DNA from: Gammaproteobacteria bacterium
GTDB taxonomy: Bacteria; Pseudomonadota; Gammaproteobacteria; Steroidobacterales; Steroidobacteraceae
Direction: 5' to 3'
Length of the DNA stretch: 15,558 nt
Assembly (NCBI GenBank): GCA_016707425.1
Contig: JADJHU010000017.1
Location: 1 to 15,558 of the forward strand
The notes beneath the pieces were generated by a model. The model saw nothing but the letters and a program-made list of their open reading frames with translations, was not told the DNA's origin and ran no database searches. Made by a program: the position numbers and the translations under genes. Every line of letters starts with the position of its first letter. Position 1 is the stretch's first letter. Shown here one piece after another: positions 8,132 through 15,558 of this stretch.

Positions 8132-9534
8132 CTATTTGCGGGCCTGCTCGAGCAGCGCCTGGAAGTACGTCAGGCGGTATTTGTTGTAGCGCCGCATGCT
8201 CGCGATGGCCGCCGCGATGCGTTCGCTGGCGAGCTCGTGGCCGCTGCGGTGGCTTTCCTTGGTGCAGCGGCTGACGAACCTGGCAGCGGCGGATGTTGCC
8301 GAACACGTCGGCGTTGAACAGCTCCACGAACAACCGGTTCAGCTCCGGGTGGATGAAGCGGGACTGCGACAGCAATTTCTGCGGGGTGGCCTCGTAGTAG
8401 GCCTGGGACGCGGGCGGGAAGTGCGCGTCGATCTTGATCCGCCGGCCATTGCGATGGCGGCTGCGCGGTCGGATCGCCGTGCGTTCGGGCCGCGGGCGGA
8501 TCTCGACCTGGTTCTCGGTGAGCTTGATCCGCAGCTTCTTGTGCCGGTGGATGTGCGGGGCGCTGTAGTAGTCGCCCTCGACATAGACGTAGCAGTCAGC
8601 GTGCAGCTTGGCCTCCTTCCACTCCCCACAGTCCACGTCACCGATCGGCAGCGGCTTGAGGGCGGCCTTCTCGACCGTCTCATAGCGCTCGCGGCGCGAG
8701 ACGCCGAAGCGCGAGTGACGTCGCTCGTTGATGTGCTCGATGCACTCGGCCAACGCCGTGTTGATCTCGCTGATCGAGGTGAAGCGCCGGCGCCGGTAGC
8801 GGAAGCGCACATACCGCATGAGGATTTTGACCAGTCCCTCTGCGATCGCCTTGTCCCCTGGGGTGGTCGGGCCGCGCCGGCACCACGGCCGTGGCGTAAT
8901 CGGCGGCCAGCTGTGCATAGGCAAGGGTTCAGGTCCGGGTCATACAGGTGGCGCTTGAGTACGCCCTGCTTCAGGCAATCGGGCACGGTCACGTGCGGGA
9001 CGCCGCCGTAATAGCGCACATCCGCCGGTGACTGGCCAGCCAGTTGCGGCTCTTCATGTCCTCGGCCGCCCAGGCAAAGAGCAGCTGGCTGAAGCCGAGC
9101 CCGGCGACAAACACCCAGGCCTTGCGGATCTCGCCGGTCGGCACATGGATCCACGCGATCGGATCGCCGGCGTAGTCGACCTCGACACGCTCGCCGGGCT
9201 CGAACTCGCGCGCCGTGACCGAGGCTTCCCGGTACTGCGGGAACTTGCGGTAGAACTGCTTCCAGAAGTTCGGGTACGTGGTCAGCTGCCGGGCACGCTC
9301 TTCCACAGGAACTTCAGCGGATGACCCAGGCCCAGATCGTGGATCAGCGTCGGTCGATCTGCGACATCCACAACGGATCGGGCGGCGACTTCGGGCGCGT
9401 CCGGTGAGCGGCGCTCGCCGTCGCGTACCTCGCCGGACCGTGCGCCGCGAACAGCCCAGGGCGCGGGCAATCTCGCGCAGGCTGCGGCCCTCGGCCAGCC
9501 GCCGCCGGATCTCCTCGTCCCGATGCACCGTCAT
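8132..9534 (-). CDS. istA: IS21 transposase IstA, frameshifted
   Basis: DDE transposase that binds the end repeats and catalyses strand transfer. ATG at 9534 begins MTVHRDEEIRRRLAEGRSL, then REIARALGCSRRTVRR, the N-terminal helix-turn-helix. Next come LTTYPNFWKQFYRKFPQYRE, the first catalytic Asp in ERVEVDYAGD, then RKAWVFVAGLGFSQLLFAW. A second Asp lies in VPDCLKQGV and the Glu in DKAIAEGLVKIL. The C-terminal part reads DVDCGEWKEAKLHADCYVYV, then EGDYYSAPHIHRHKKLRIKL and YNKYRLTYFQALLEQARK, with TAG at 8132-8134. At least five frame changes occur. The length of about 470 residues matches shorter IS21 transposases. Family and catalytic residues are clear; activity cannot be judged. Confidence 0.9.
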
Positions 9535-9684
9535 GCTGCGAAGCCCATGCCGCCGTCTCCTGCGTGGTTACCCACGCAGGGTACCAGGCCCGGCACCCGC
9601 CAGCCACGACGACCGCGACAGCCTCGAACACCAGCACTGAACGCCAATCTGAACATCCGCGGACCACTCCATCCATGGCTCGCA

Positions 9685-9756
9685 GGTGGTCCCCAACTGA
9701 GGAAATCGGGTGGTCCCCATCACAGGAAATCGGGTGGGTCCAATCCGAGGAAATCG
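9685..9756. repeat. IS21 right-end transposase-binding repeats (3 x 24 bp)
   Basis: Three tandem 24-bp units (9685-9708, 9709-9732, 9733-9756). Each starts GGTGG and ends GGAAATCG, with variable middles. The outermost is followed by the terminal TGCA. Multiple terminal repeats are typical of IS21 ends. Confidence 0.8.
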
Positions 9757-9760
9757 TGCA

Positions 9761-9766
9761 GTTGAG
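9761..9766. repeat. Target-site duplication GTTGAG, right copy
   Basis: Directly next to the TGCA end of the IS at 9760, identical to 7152-7157. The length falls within the 4-8 bp produced by IS21-family elements. Confidence 0.88.
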
Positions 9767-10011
9767 CTCAAGATCGCGTGAGTGAGCGCGGCTTTGGCCG
9801 CGCCATACCCTCGCGGCTGTTGATGTGGCTGCCAATTTTCGCAGTTGCCTTCATCGCTGCTCGGGTCGATCCCTACGATGAGACATGCGGCTTGAACAAC
9901 CGTCAGTTCATCGCACAGTCGCCAGTAGTCCAAATCTTCCATGCTGCGCCCTACCCCATGCCTTTCGACAAGACTGCCGCGCCAAGTCGGTGTCAGCGCG
10001 GCACAACAGAA

Positions 10012-11222
10012 TCAGCTCGCTCTTCGCCGCATCTGCACGACGTTGGAGCCCTCGCGCAGCCGCTCGAGATAGTCCGCCCATGCCTGCATCATTTCGCGGC
10101 GCTCCGGCAGAAAGGATGTCCGGTTATAGGCGCGTCCGAGCGGGTCGCGGACCGCGTGGGCAAGCTGATGTTCGATCACGTCGGGGCGGAAGCCCAAGGT
10201 CTCGTCCAGGAGCGTCCGGGCCATGGCACGGAAGCCATGCGCCGTGAAGGTCGCCCCGTCGTACCCCATGCGCTTGAACCCGGCATTCAGCGCCATATTG
10301 GACAGCGGCCGCTTCGGGTCGCGTCCTCCGGGAAAGACGTAGCGCCCGCGTCCGGTGAGCGGGTGCAGCTCCCGCAGGATCGCCACGGCCTGCGTGGACA
10401 GCGGCACGAGGTGCGCCGCGCGCGTCTTCATCTTCGCAGCCGGGATCGTCCACTCGGCGGCCTCGAGGTCGATTTCCGACCACTCGGCTTGCCGCAGCTC
10501 GCCGGGACGCACGAATACGAGCGGCGCCAGCCGGAGTGCGCAGCGCACTGGAAACGTGCCGGTGAAGCCCTCAATGGCGCGCAGAAGCTCCGCCACGCGC
10601 TCGGGCTCCGTGATGCTCGCCAGGTGCTCGCCCTTCACCGGTTGCAGCGAGCCGCGCAGGTCGCGCGAGATATCGCCCTCTGCCCGGCCGGTCGCCACGG
10701 CGTAGCGGAATACCTGCCCGGCATTCTGGTGCGCACGGTGGGCGGTCTCTATGGCGCCTCGGGATTCGATCCGCCGCAGGCAGGCGAGCAGGTCCGGTGC
10801 GGTCAGTCTGGCAATCGGCTTCATGCCGATCCACGGAACAGGTCGCGCTCCAGACGCGCGATGATCTTCTCCGCGTGCGAGGGCGCCCACTGCGGGGAGA
10901 ACTTCCCGAACCACTCGCGGGCGATCGCCTCGAAGGTCTCGGCGCCGGCCACGGCTTCGGCCTTGCGCTTCTCGCCGGGGTCGATGCCATCCGCGAGGAG
11001 CTTGCGCGCGTCGTCGCGCTTCTCCCGAGCGCGCTTGAGCGTCACGTCCGGGTAGGTGCCAAGCGAGAGCGTGTTTCGCTTCCCCGTGTCCGGCCTGCGG
11101 TAGTCGAAGCGCCACCATCGCGCCCCGTCAGGCTTCACCAGCAGGTACATACCGCGCCCATCGGAGCGCTTGTAGGGCTTGTCCTTCGGCTTGGCGTTCT
11201 GGACTTCGGAAGGGCTCAACAT
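10012..11222 (-). CDS. int: P4-type tyrosine recombinase (integrase), one frameshift
   Basis: Site-specific recombinase that inserts the island at tRNA-Met and, with a helper, removes it. The ATG at 11222 gives MLSPSEVQNAKPKDKPYK, the usual start of P4-type integrases. The frame is open further up to 11315, but that stretch looks unrelated. The N-terminal DUF4102-like arm domain has GMYLLVKPDGARWWRFDYR and LSLGTYPDVTLKRAREKRDD. The frame shifts near 10830 (RDLF then PWIGMKPIA); one C appears missing. The catalytic domain has the first Arg in FVRPGELRQAEW, the Lys/His region AAHLVPLSTQAV, the H-x2-R box in FTAHGFRAMARTLLDE, then HQLAHAVRDPLG and the Tyr in RAYNRT. The stop is TGA at 10012-10014. 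About 403 residues, normal for the family. Its 5' end lies 160 bp from the tRNA. Confidence 0.9.
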
Positions 11223-11283
11223 GACGGTAACTCCGCTGGCGGTCTGGCCGCTACCGTCAACGTTACCGCCATACTTGGCGGTA
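11223..11283. promoter_or_regulatory. Cluster of TACCG(C/T)C sites upstream of int
   Basis: Copies: GACGGTA 11223-11229, TACCGTC 11252-11258, TACCGCCA 11264-11271 and its inverted copy TGGCGGTA 11276-11283. The last two form an 8-bp stem with a four-base loop. A partial copy, GGCGGT, lies near 11238-11243. They directly precede the int start. They are candidate arm sites or regulator-binding sites. Confidence 0.55.
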
Positions 11284-11320
11284 CTCAAAATAAAACCGGA
11301 AACCTCGCGAGACACGCTAG

Positions 11321-11348
11321 AAACAAAAACCCCGTATTTACGGGGCTT
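11321..11348 (-). terminator. Intrinsic terminator downstream of tRNA-Met
   Basis: On the minus strand a perfect 7-bp stem (CCCCGTA, two-base loop, TACGGGG; 11330-11345) is followed by TTTTTGTTT and preceded by AAAG. It lies 35 bases beyond the tRNA CCA end, so it ends the tRNA transcript before int. It sits on the island side of the probable attachment site. Confidence 0.8.
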
Positions 11349-11382
11349 TAGGTGATTTCCGGGAGGTCTTGGGAAGTCTGAT

Positions 11383-11458
11383 TGGTGGTGAGGAGGGGAA
11401 TCGAACCCTCGACCTCGGGTTATGATTCCCGTGCTCTAACCAGCTGAGCTACCTCACC
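11383..11458 (-). tRNA. tRNA-Met (CAU), probable island attachment site
   Basis: Minus strand: acceptor GGTGAGG/CCTCACC, D arm GCTC-AGCTGGTTA-GAGC, anticodon loop ATCATAA with CAT at 11422-11424, T loop TTCGAAT, discriminator A and encoded CCA. The 3' side of the anticodon stem is one base short: CGGGA faces only CCCG, where TCCCG is expected. The T stem also has a mismatch. The single missing base fits the sequence-error pattern of the window. A CAU anticodon could also mean tRNA-Ile2, but the sequence looks like elongator Met. The 3' end faces the integrase. Confidence 0.9.
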
Positions 11459-11470
11459 ACGGGGGCGGCG

Positions 11471-11499
11471 ATTGTCTGGGTCGACACCGGGGGTGTCAA
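11471..11499 (-). promoter_or_regulatory. Sigma-70-type promoter of tRNA-Met
   Basis: On the minus strand a perfect -35 TTGACA (11494-11499) is followed after 17 bases by GACAAT (11471-11476, 4 of 6 to consensus). The tRNA starts 12 bases beyond the -10. The tract between them is GC-rich, like the discriminators of stable-RNA promoters under stringent control. Confidence 0.7.
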
Positions 11500-11557
11500 G
11501 CTGCTGCCACGCTGCCCGGCGCGCAGGCCGACATCCCGGGCGTCCTGTCCTCCGGAG

Positions 11558-12640
11558 CTACACGTTGAACCTGAAGTGCATCGTCGCCCTCGCGGACGAC
11601 GTACTCCTTGCCCTCGAGCCGCAGCTTCCGGCTTCCTGGCGCCGGCCTCGCCGCGCCCGGCGATGTCCTCGAAGGCGATCACCTCGGCTACTGGATGAAG
11701 CCGCGCTCGAAATCGGTATGGATGACGCCGGCGAGCCTGCGGCGCCGTCGCCCCGGCACGCACCGTCCACGCGCGCACTTCTTTCGGGCCCGCGGTGAAG
11801 CTAGGTCTGGAGACCGAGCAGCTGGTAGGCGGCGCGGATCACGCGGTCGAGCCCCGGCTCCGTGAGCCCGAGCTCGCGCAGGAAGTCCGCACGATCGGCC
11901 TCCTCGAGCTGGGAGATCTCAGCCTCGATCGCCGCACACACCGGCACGACGACCGCGCCCTCCTCGGCTGCACGCTTCTCGACCGCCGCGAGACGGGGAT
12001 TGTCGGCGAAACCGTGCTCGTCGACGTTCGCAACGTACATCACGGGCTTGGCGGTGAGCAGGTGCAGCTCGTCCAGGTCGCGCCGCTCTTCGGGTGGAGG
12101 CTCATGGCGCGCACCGGTCGCACTCCGTCGAGATGCTGCTTCACACGCTCGAAGAGCTCGCGGCGGCGGAGGGCCTCTGGCCCAGTCGCCGCTCCTGGCG
12201 CCCCTTGATCGCGCGCTCGACAGCCTTCTCCACGGTCTGCAGATCGGCGGGTGCGGCTCGGTATCGATGACTTCGATGTCGGCGATCGGGTCGACGTCCC
12301 GCGTACGACGTCGTCGTTCACGAAGCAGCGCACGACATGCGCAATGGCATCGACTCCGCGGATGTGCGCGAGGAACTTGTTCCAGGCCTCTCGCCCTGCG
12401 AAGCGCCGGCAACGGGCCGGCGATGTCCGCAGATTCGACCGTGGTGGGCGGGATCTTCTCGGCCGGGCGATGTCACCGAAGCTGTACCGCAGGGGGGGAT
12501 CCAGCACGGGCACGATCCCACGTTCGGATCGATCGTGCAGAAGAATGGTTCTCTGCCGCGGTCCGCGCGCGTCAGCGCGTTGAACAAATGGACTTGCCGA
12601 CCGTTCGGCGGTCCGACTTGATACCGCAGCGGATGCTCAC
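11558..12640 (-). CDS. ychF: GTP/ATP-binding protein YchF (Obg family), frameshifted
   Basis: Universal P-loop ATPase/GTPase linked to ribosome function and the oxidative stress response. The start is GTG at 12640 (SIRCGI). The P-loop, VGKS then LFNALTRAD, is spread over frames near 12580-12625. Then come FCTIDPNVG, NKFLAHIRGVDAIAHVVRCF, VDPIADIEVIDTE, ELFERVKQHLDG, HLLTAKPVMYVANVDEHGF and EEGAVVVPVCAAIEAEISQL. The C-terminal TGS domain follows in AYQLLGLQT, VIAFEDIAGRGEAGA and the family ending MHFRFNV, with TAG at 11558-11560. Length of about 360 residues is normal. At least six frame changes occur. It is the last protein gene before tRNA-Met. Confidence 0.92.
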
Positions 12641-12659
12641 GGATGGCTAACGGCTCACC

Positions 12660-13286
12660 GAAGTAGCCACCGGCCCCGGCGGGAACGGCTTCCAGGCGCC
12701 GCGGCCGGAAGACACGGCGCGCGAATGCGCCGGTGTCGCCTACCGCACCCTGCCCGATCATCCCCGGGCAACCGCGTCGCTCCCGCCGCCCGGCATCGCG
12801 GATCGGGCCTTCTTCATGATGCTGGCGCCGCATCAGCACGTAGTCCGACTTCCGCCTTCTCGCCCGGATGCCCCGACACCGGGCACAGCCGTGAGAGGCA
12901 TCCCCGATGGCTGCGCAATGGCGTCGCGCAGGCCATTATCTCGCCATGACCGCCCCCTGCTTCAGCCGCACAGTGCCCGACGGAGAAGATCGGTCTCGTC
13001 GTGGGCGACCAGGAATTTCCTGGGTGCGATCGGTAGAAGCTCGCGACGCTCGCGAGCGGCAGCCCTGCGATTCATGAACTGCATCGGCGAAGAGCCAGAG
13101 AGATCTAGTCGTCCGGTCTCACCCGCGGAGCTCGCCTGGTGTCTCGCCCCTCGGCACGAAGCACCCGTTCTGGCGGCGCACCGAAGCTCGTCCACGAGGC
13201 CAGAACCCGCGTTGTGGCGCGTGCGCGCGTAGAGCGCCGCCAGGATTGCCAAGGCCGACGATGAGCTTGACGGTGTGGACGTACAT
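12660..13286 (-). CDS. pth: Peptidyl-tRNA hydrolase, frameshifted
   Basis: Releases tRNA from peptidyl-tRNA that drops off the ribosome. ATG at 13286 gives MYVHTVKLIVGLGNPGG, then ALYARTRHNAGSGLVDELR with the catalytic His and the substrate-binding Asn residues. Later come APRKFLVAHDETDLLRRAL with the catalytic Asp, NGLRDAIAQ, and near 12780-12840 a poorly matching C-terminus. At least three frames must be combined. The stop is not resolved: candidates lie at 12646 and 12656, just before the ychF start. The order rplY-pth-ychF is standard in gammaproteobacteria. Confidence 0.88.
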
Positions 13287-13291
13287 GGGAA

Positions 13292-13316
13292 GTGGGCCGC
13301 ACCCGGGGCGGCCCAC
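13292..13316. other. 9-bp hairpin between rplY and pth
   Basis: GTGGGCCGC at 13292-13300 and GCGGCCCAC at 13308-13316 pair perfectly around a seven-base loop, starting six bases upstream of the pth ATG. There is no T run. It could weaken translation of pth, act as an RNA processing site or stabilise the upstream message. Confidence 0.45.
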
Positions 13317-13317
13317 C

Positions 13318-14011
13318 CTGCCGACCGCTTCTTGCCGCCTTCCTTCCTGCCCTCGTCGCTTCTTCGCCTCATCCATTCTTCGATTCGGCCGCCGCGGCGC
13401 TGCGTCGCCTCCGTCAGTGCCGCCTCGACCGGCTGGATACCGCCTCCGCCCTCGGCCCGGGCCGCATGGATCAAAGACGAGGCCGGATTACGGCCGAGGT
13501 TGAGGCTGCGGAATGGTCACACCCTCGGGCACGGCCTGATATCCGCGAACACGGTCTCGTTGATGACCATGCCACCGAGATCGACCTCCAGATACTCCGG
13601 CGGATCCCCCAGCGGGCGGCGACCTCGACGTCCGCCGATCCGGTGCGAAACCGCCACCCTGCGTCTTGACGCCCGGAAGTGTTCTCGTTCACAAAGTGGA
13701 TCAACAGGCGGATGCGGATCTTCTCATTCTCGTCCACCCGCTGGAGGTCGACGTGCACGACCATGTTCGCGCCGGGTGCATCTGCGTCTGACGATGGCCG
13801 GCTGCGTCTGCCCGCCGATCTTCATGCGATCGACGAGTAAGCGCTCGTCCGACACCATGGTCACGAGCTCTGCTGATCGAGGACCAGCGACCGCGGCGCA
13901 CTCTGGCCGCCGTAGAGAATGGCCGGAACCTTGCCCGCGTGACGCGGGCGGCGGCTCGCACCTCGCCTCACGTCTCGCGGACGTCGCGCCGACGGTGAAT
14001 GAAACACGCAT
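13318..14011 (-). CDS. rplY: 50S ribosomal protein L25, general-stress Ctc form, frameshifted
   Basis: Binds 5S rRNA in the large subunit. ATG at 14011 follows an AGGAG site and gives MRVSFTVGATS; the next frames read RHAGKVPAILYGGQSAPRSL. Then come LVTMVSDERLLVDRMKIGGQ, TQPAIV, MVVHVDLQRVDENEKIRIRL, LIHFVNENTS and, near 13500-13640, the C-terminal TL5-like part. The tail is Ala/Lys-rich (KEGGKKR) near 13320-13350. About 225 residues, which indicates the long Ctc form rather than short RplY. At least four frame changes; the stop is not resolved and 13318 is approximate. It sits between prs and pth. Confidence 0.9.
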
Positions 14012-14076
14012 GATGACTCCTGCTCCTTTGTTGCAGCAGCAGCAGCTTGCGACCAGGGCACCACGATCTTCGGGCC

Positions 14077-15040
14077 TCAATCCACGTGCAGGGCTGACGC
14101 TCTCTTCGTCCTGGATGCGCCGGATGGTTTCCGCCAGCAGCCCGGCAACCGACAGCCGCTGGTCGCCTTGCGCTGGTGCGCCTCATCAGGCGGATCGTCG
14201 GTCACGAGCAGCTCATCGAGTGCGGACTTCGCGATGCGCTCGACCCCCGCGCCCCAGCGCACGGCGTGGGTAATGGGCGACCTACCTTGATCGCGCCTTC
14301 GTCCTTCAGTGCTTCAGCGGCCTGGCAGAGCGATGCCGGCCATCGACCATGTCGTCCACCATCACGCGAAAGGTCTTACCGCGCACCTCACCGATGATGT
14401 TCATCACGCTTCGACTCGTTCGGACGCGGCGCAGCGCCTGTCGATGATGGCGAAGATCGCGTGTCAGGCGCCGGGCGAGCGCGCGCACCCACCACGCCCG
14501 CCCACGTCGAGCGACCACGACGATCATGCGCTCGTGGCCTGGCGCGAAATCGCCGCCCAGCACCAGTGAGACGTAGACGTTGTCCACGGGGATGTCAGGG
14601 AACCCCTGAATCTGATCGAGGCATGCCAGGTCGACCGTGCGCACGGGCGACACCGGCACCGGACATCATGTTCGCGCGACGCGCTTCGCCGTGATCACCA
14701 CATGCGCGCCGCGCAGCCGCCGGTCTGGCGCACTTAGCCGAAATACAGCACCACCGCGGTGATGCGCGCCGCCGAAAGCGCGCCGGCAGGCGTCGACCAT
14801 CACCAACACCTCCATCAGGTGATGGTTTGCGGGCGGACAGGTCGTTTGCACGATGAAGACATCGCGCCCGCGCACATTCTCCATCAGCTCGATATCCGCC
14901 TCGCCGTCGCTGAAGCGGCCGACGAAGGCGCGCCCGGCGGGATGGCGGGGGACAACTGCACTCGCGATGTCCTTCGCGAAGGTACCGGATTAGCGGCATT
15001 ACCGATGGCTCAGCGTCAGATTCTGCTGCGGAGAATCCAC
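14077..15040 (-). CDS. prs: Ribose-phosphate pyrophosphokinase, frameshifted
   Basis: Makes PRPP from ribose 5-phosphate and ATP for nucleotide, His and Trp synthesis. A GTG at 15040 after GGGAG gives VDSPQQNLTLS, then with frame changes IGNAANP, FAKDIASAVVPRHPAGRAFV and GRFSDGEADIELMENVRGRD. It continues VFIVQTTCPPANHHLMEVLV, VVITAKRVA, DQIQGFPDIPVDNVYVS, RMIVVVARR, VMNIIGEVRGKTF and the PRPP-binding MVDDMVD. It ends RIAKSALDELLVT ... LHVD at the TGA 14077-14079. About 320 residues, normal length. At least six frame changes. Followed by rplY 66 bases downstream. Confidence 0.92.
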
Positions 15041-15110
15041 GCTCCCAGGTCTCCGGATGCGCTAACTGCTTGATTCCGGAGGCGGCGAAGTCTGATCTTG
15101 CGCCGGGACA

Positions 15111-15494
15111 CTAACGGTGAAGGCCCCGAACCCGGAGCCAGTCGACCCAAGTGCTTGAGCGGTAAAGCGCCTTCAGCGCGAGGCGGCGCCCCATCGCCTC
15201 GACGATGGCGACAGTCGGAGAGCGCTCACCGTGCCGCCAGGCCAGAAGGTCGATCACCTTTTCCTTGTAGTCAGCGAGGCGGTAGGTATCGAAGCGTGCC
15301 GGATCTGCGTCAGATCTGGAGCTATCTCCCTGTACTGGTCCAGAATCCTCGAGCGCCGAGCGATTGCCAAGCTTTTAGTCCGGAAGCTTCCTGCGGGAGG
15401 GCCGGCCAGCGCAATCTCACTATCGATGCGAATCCGCCCGCTGGCTTGTGGCCTTGGCGGCAGGCGAGAAGCCGGCAACGAATTTGCTTCTCAT
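15111..15494 (-). CDS. Unrecognised protein upstream of prs
   Basis: No family recognised. The clearest part (about 15115-15295) reads RFDTYRLADYKEKVIDLLAW, then RHGERSPTVAIVEAMGRRLA and LKALYRSSTWVDWLRVRG, ending LHR at the TAG 15111-15113. This looks like a compact helical protein. The N-terminal half is unclear: frames include RIRIDSEIALAGPPAGS and RILDQYREIAPDLTQI. The start at 15494 is a guess (ATG just after the previous gene's stop). In many gammaproteobacteria this position holds ispE and a tRNA-Gln; I see neither. Confidence 0.4.
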
Positions 15495-15497
15495 CCA

Positions 15498-15558
15498 CTA
15501 AAATCGGTACCGTCTGAGCGCGAAGGGCTCGACGGATTCAAAGCCGATGTGCAGCTCC
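15498..15558 (-). CDS. 3' end of an unidentified gene
   Basis: The last 19 codons read ELHIGFESVEPFALRRYRF before TAG at 15498-15500. The rest lies outside the window. It is too short to identify. The sense codons and clean stop suggest a real gene end. Confidence 0.4.
   Translation of the reverse strand, partial: ELHIGFESVEPFALRRYRF

Larger units (their letters stand above)
7158..9760 (-). mobile_element. IS21-family insertion sequence (2603 bp)
   Basis: The ends are TGCA...TGCA, with the TG/CA termini expected of IS21. Inside them lie multiple end repeats: three tandem 24-bp units at 9685-9756 (GGTGGTCCCC...GGAAATCG type) and two inverted counterparts at 7162-7208. It carries istA and istB in the usual order, both on the minus strand. 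It is flanked by GTTGAG on both sides. Both genes show frameshifts of the same kind as the rest of the window, so the element may be intact in reality. Confidence 0.93.
6607..9942 (-). pseudogene. Conserved island gene of unknown function, split by an IS21 element
   Basis: Function unknown; I do not know a family name. The 5' part runs from ATG at 9942 to 9761 and reads MEDLDYWRLCDELTVVQAAC, then LIVGIDPSSDEGNCENWQPH and YGAAKAALTHAILSST. The 3' part runs from 7157 to the TAA at 6607-6609 and reads LPAIVRRSAWERGWDEEP, VIYRAEPDWNLTTVRVTDL, REWLKGRGLRTGFFFP, PDYLDPNNERYAPKLAAAV, then (after frame changes) NEHSAEFGLSDDDGRPNEQG and ECAKVANWQ, ending APKTPGG. Removing 7158-9760 and one 6-bp copy joins ...AILSST to LPAIVRRS in frame. 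The intact protein would be about 245 residues, soluble and Trp-rich. It lies 70 bases after the integrase stop. The insertion after about residue 60 should abolish it. Confidence 0.8.

Noticed and set aside
9778..11055. Long plus-strand open frame of 425 codons
   Set aside because: Antisense to the integrase; no family resemblance, low complexity and caused by high GC. The minus-strand integrase is unambiguous.
13275..14273. Plus-strand open frame of 332 codons
   Set aside because: Antisense to rplY and the end of prs, which are clearly recognisable on the minus strand.
15131..15215. tRNA-like string (GCTTGAGCGGTAAAGCGC) on the plus strand
   Set aside because: No matching acceptor, anticodon or T arm, and the minus strand has protein-like sequence there.
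1..15558. CRISPR array, rRNA genes, defence or toxin-antitoxin cassette
   Set aside because: No regular spaced repeats of CRISPR type, no rRNA sequence and no recognisable defence or toxin genes on either strand.

Overview
The window looks like chromosome from a high-GC proteobacterium, most likely a gammaproteobacterium. The right side carries the conserved run prs - rplY/ctc - pth - ychF - tRNA-Met, all on the minus strand. The protein families and GC-rich codon use fit the Xanthomonadales or Steroidobacter-like range, but the exact taxon is an inference.

Almost every recognisable gene is broken by several single-base frameshifts. This includes essential housekeeping genes and one stem of the tRNA. 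The pattern fits uncorrected long-read indels in the assembly better than a cluster of pseudogenes. CDS spans below are therefore composites: the protein is followed from frame to frame by family resemblance, and I say where the frame changes.

Layout, left to right. (1) 116-1628: two exported proteins on the minus strand, a class A/PAP2 acid phosphatase with a lipoprotein-like leader and a periplasmic protein with two repeats. (2) About 1630-2236: no convincing gene, but a perfect 14-bp palindrome and two copies of TACCGCCAA. (3) About 2237-11350: an integrated P4/satellite-like element, all minus strand. In transcription order it holds a tyrosine integrase, an unrecognised conserved gene, an AlpA-like regulator, a Cys-rich small protein, a small hydrophobic protein, a large Toprim-DUF3987 primase/helicase and two or three small hypothetical genes. 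The integrase lies next to the 3' end of tRNA-Met, which is the probable attachment site. (4) 7158-9760: a 2.6-kb IS21-family element (istA, istB) inside the unrecognised gene. It has a perfect 6-bp target duplication, and removing it restores the frame exactly. (5) 11383-15558: the chromosomal housekeeping block, plus two unrecognised gene pieces upstream of prs.

How it works together: the integrase and its nearby TACCG(C/T)C sites would handle entry and exit at tRNA-Met. The AlpA-like protein probably controls excision, and the Toprim-DUF3987 protein would prime replication of the excised form. I see no cargo such as defence, resistance or conjugation genes, so I read it as a minimal satellite-type island that later received an IS21 insertion. 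I found no system that is clearly new. The least explained parts are the IS-interrupted gene family, the nested 9-bp repeats at 3153-3222 and the leader upstream of alpA.
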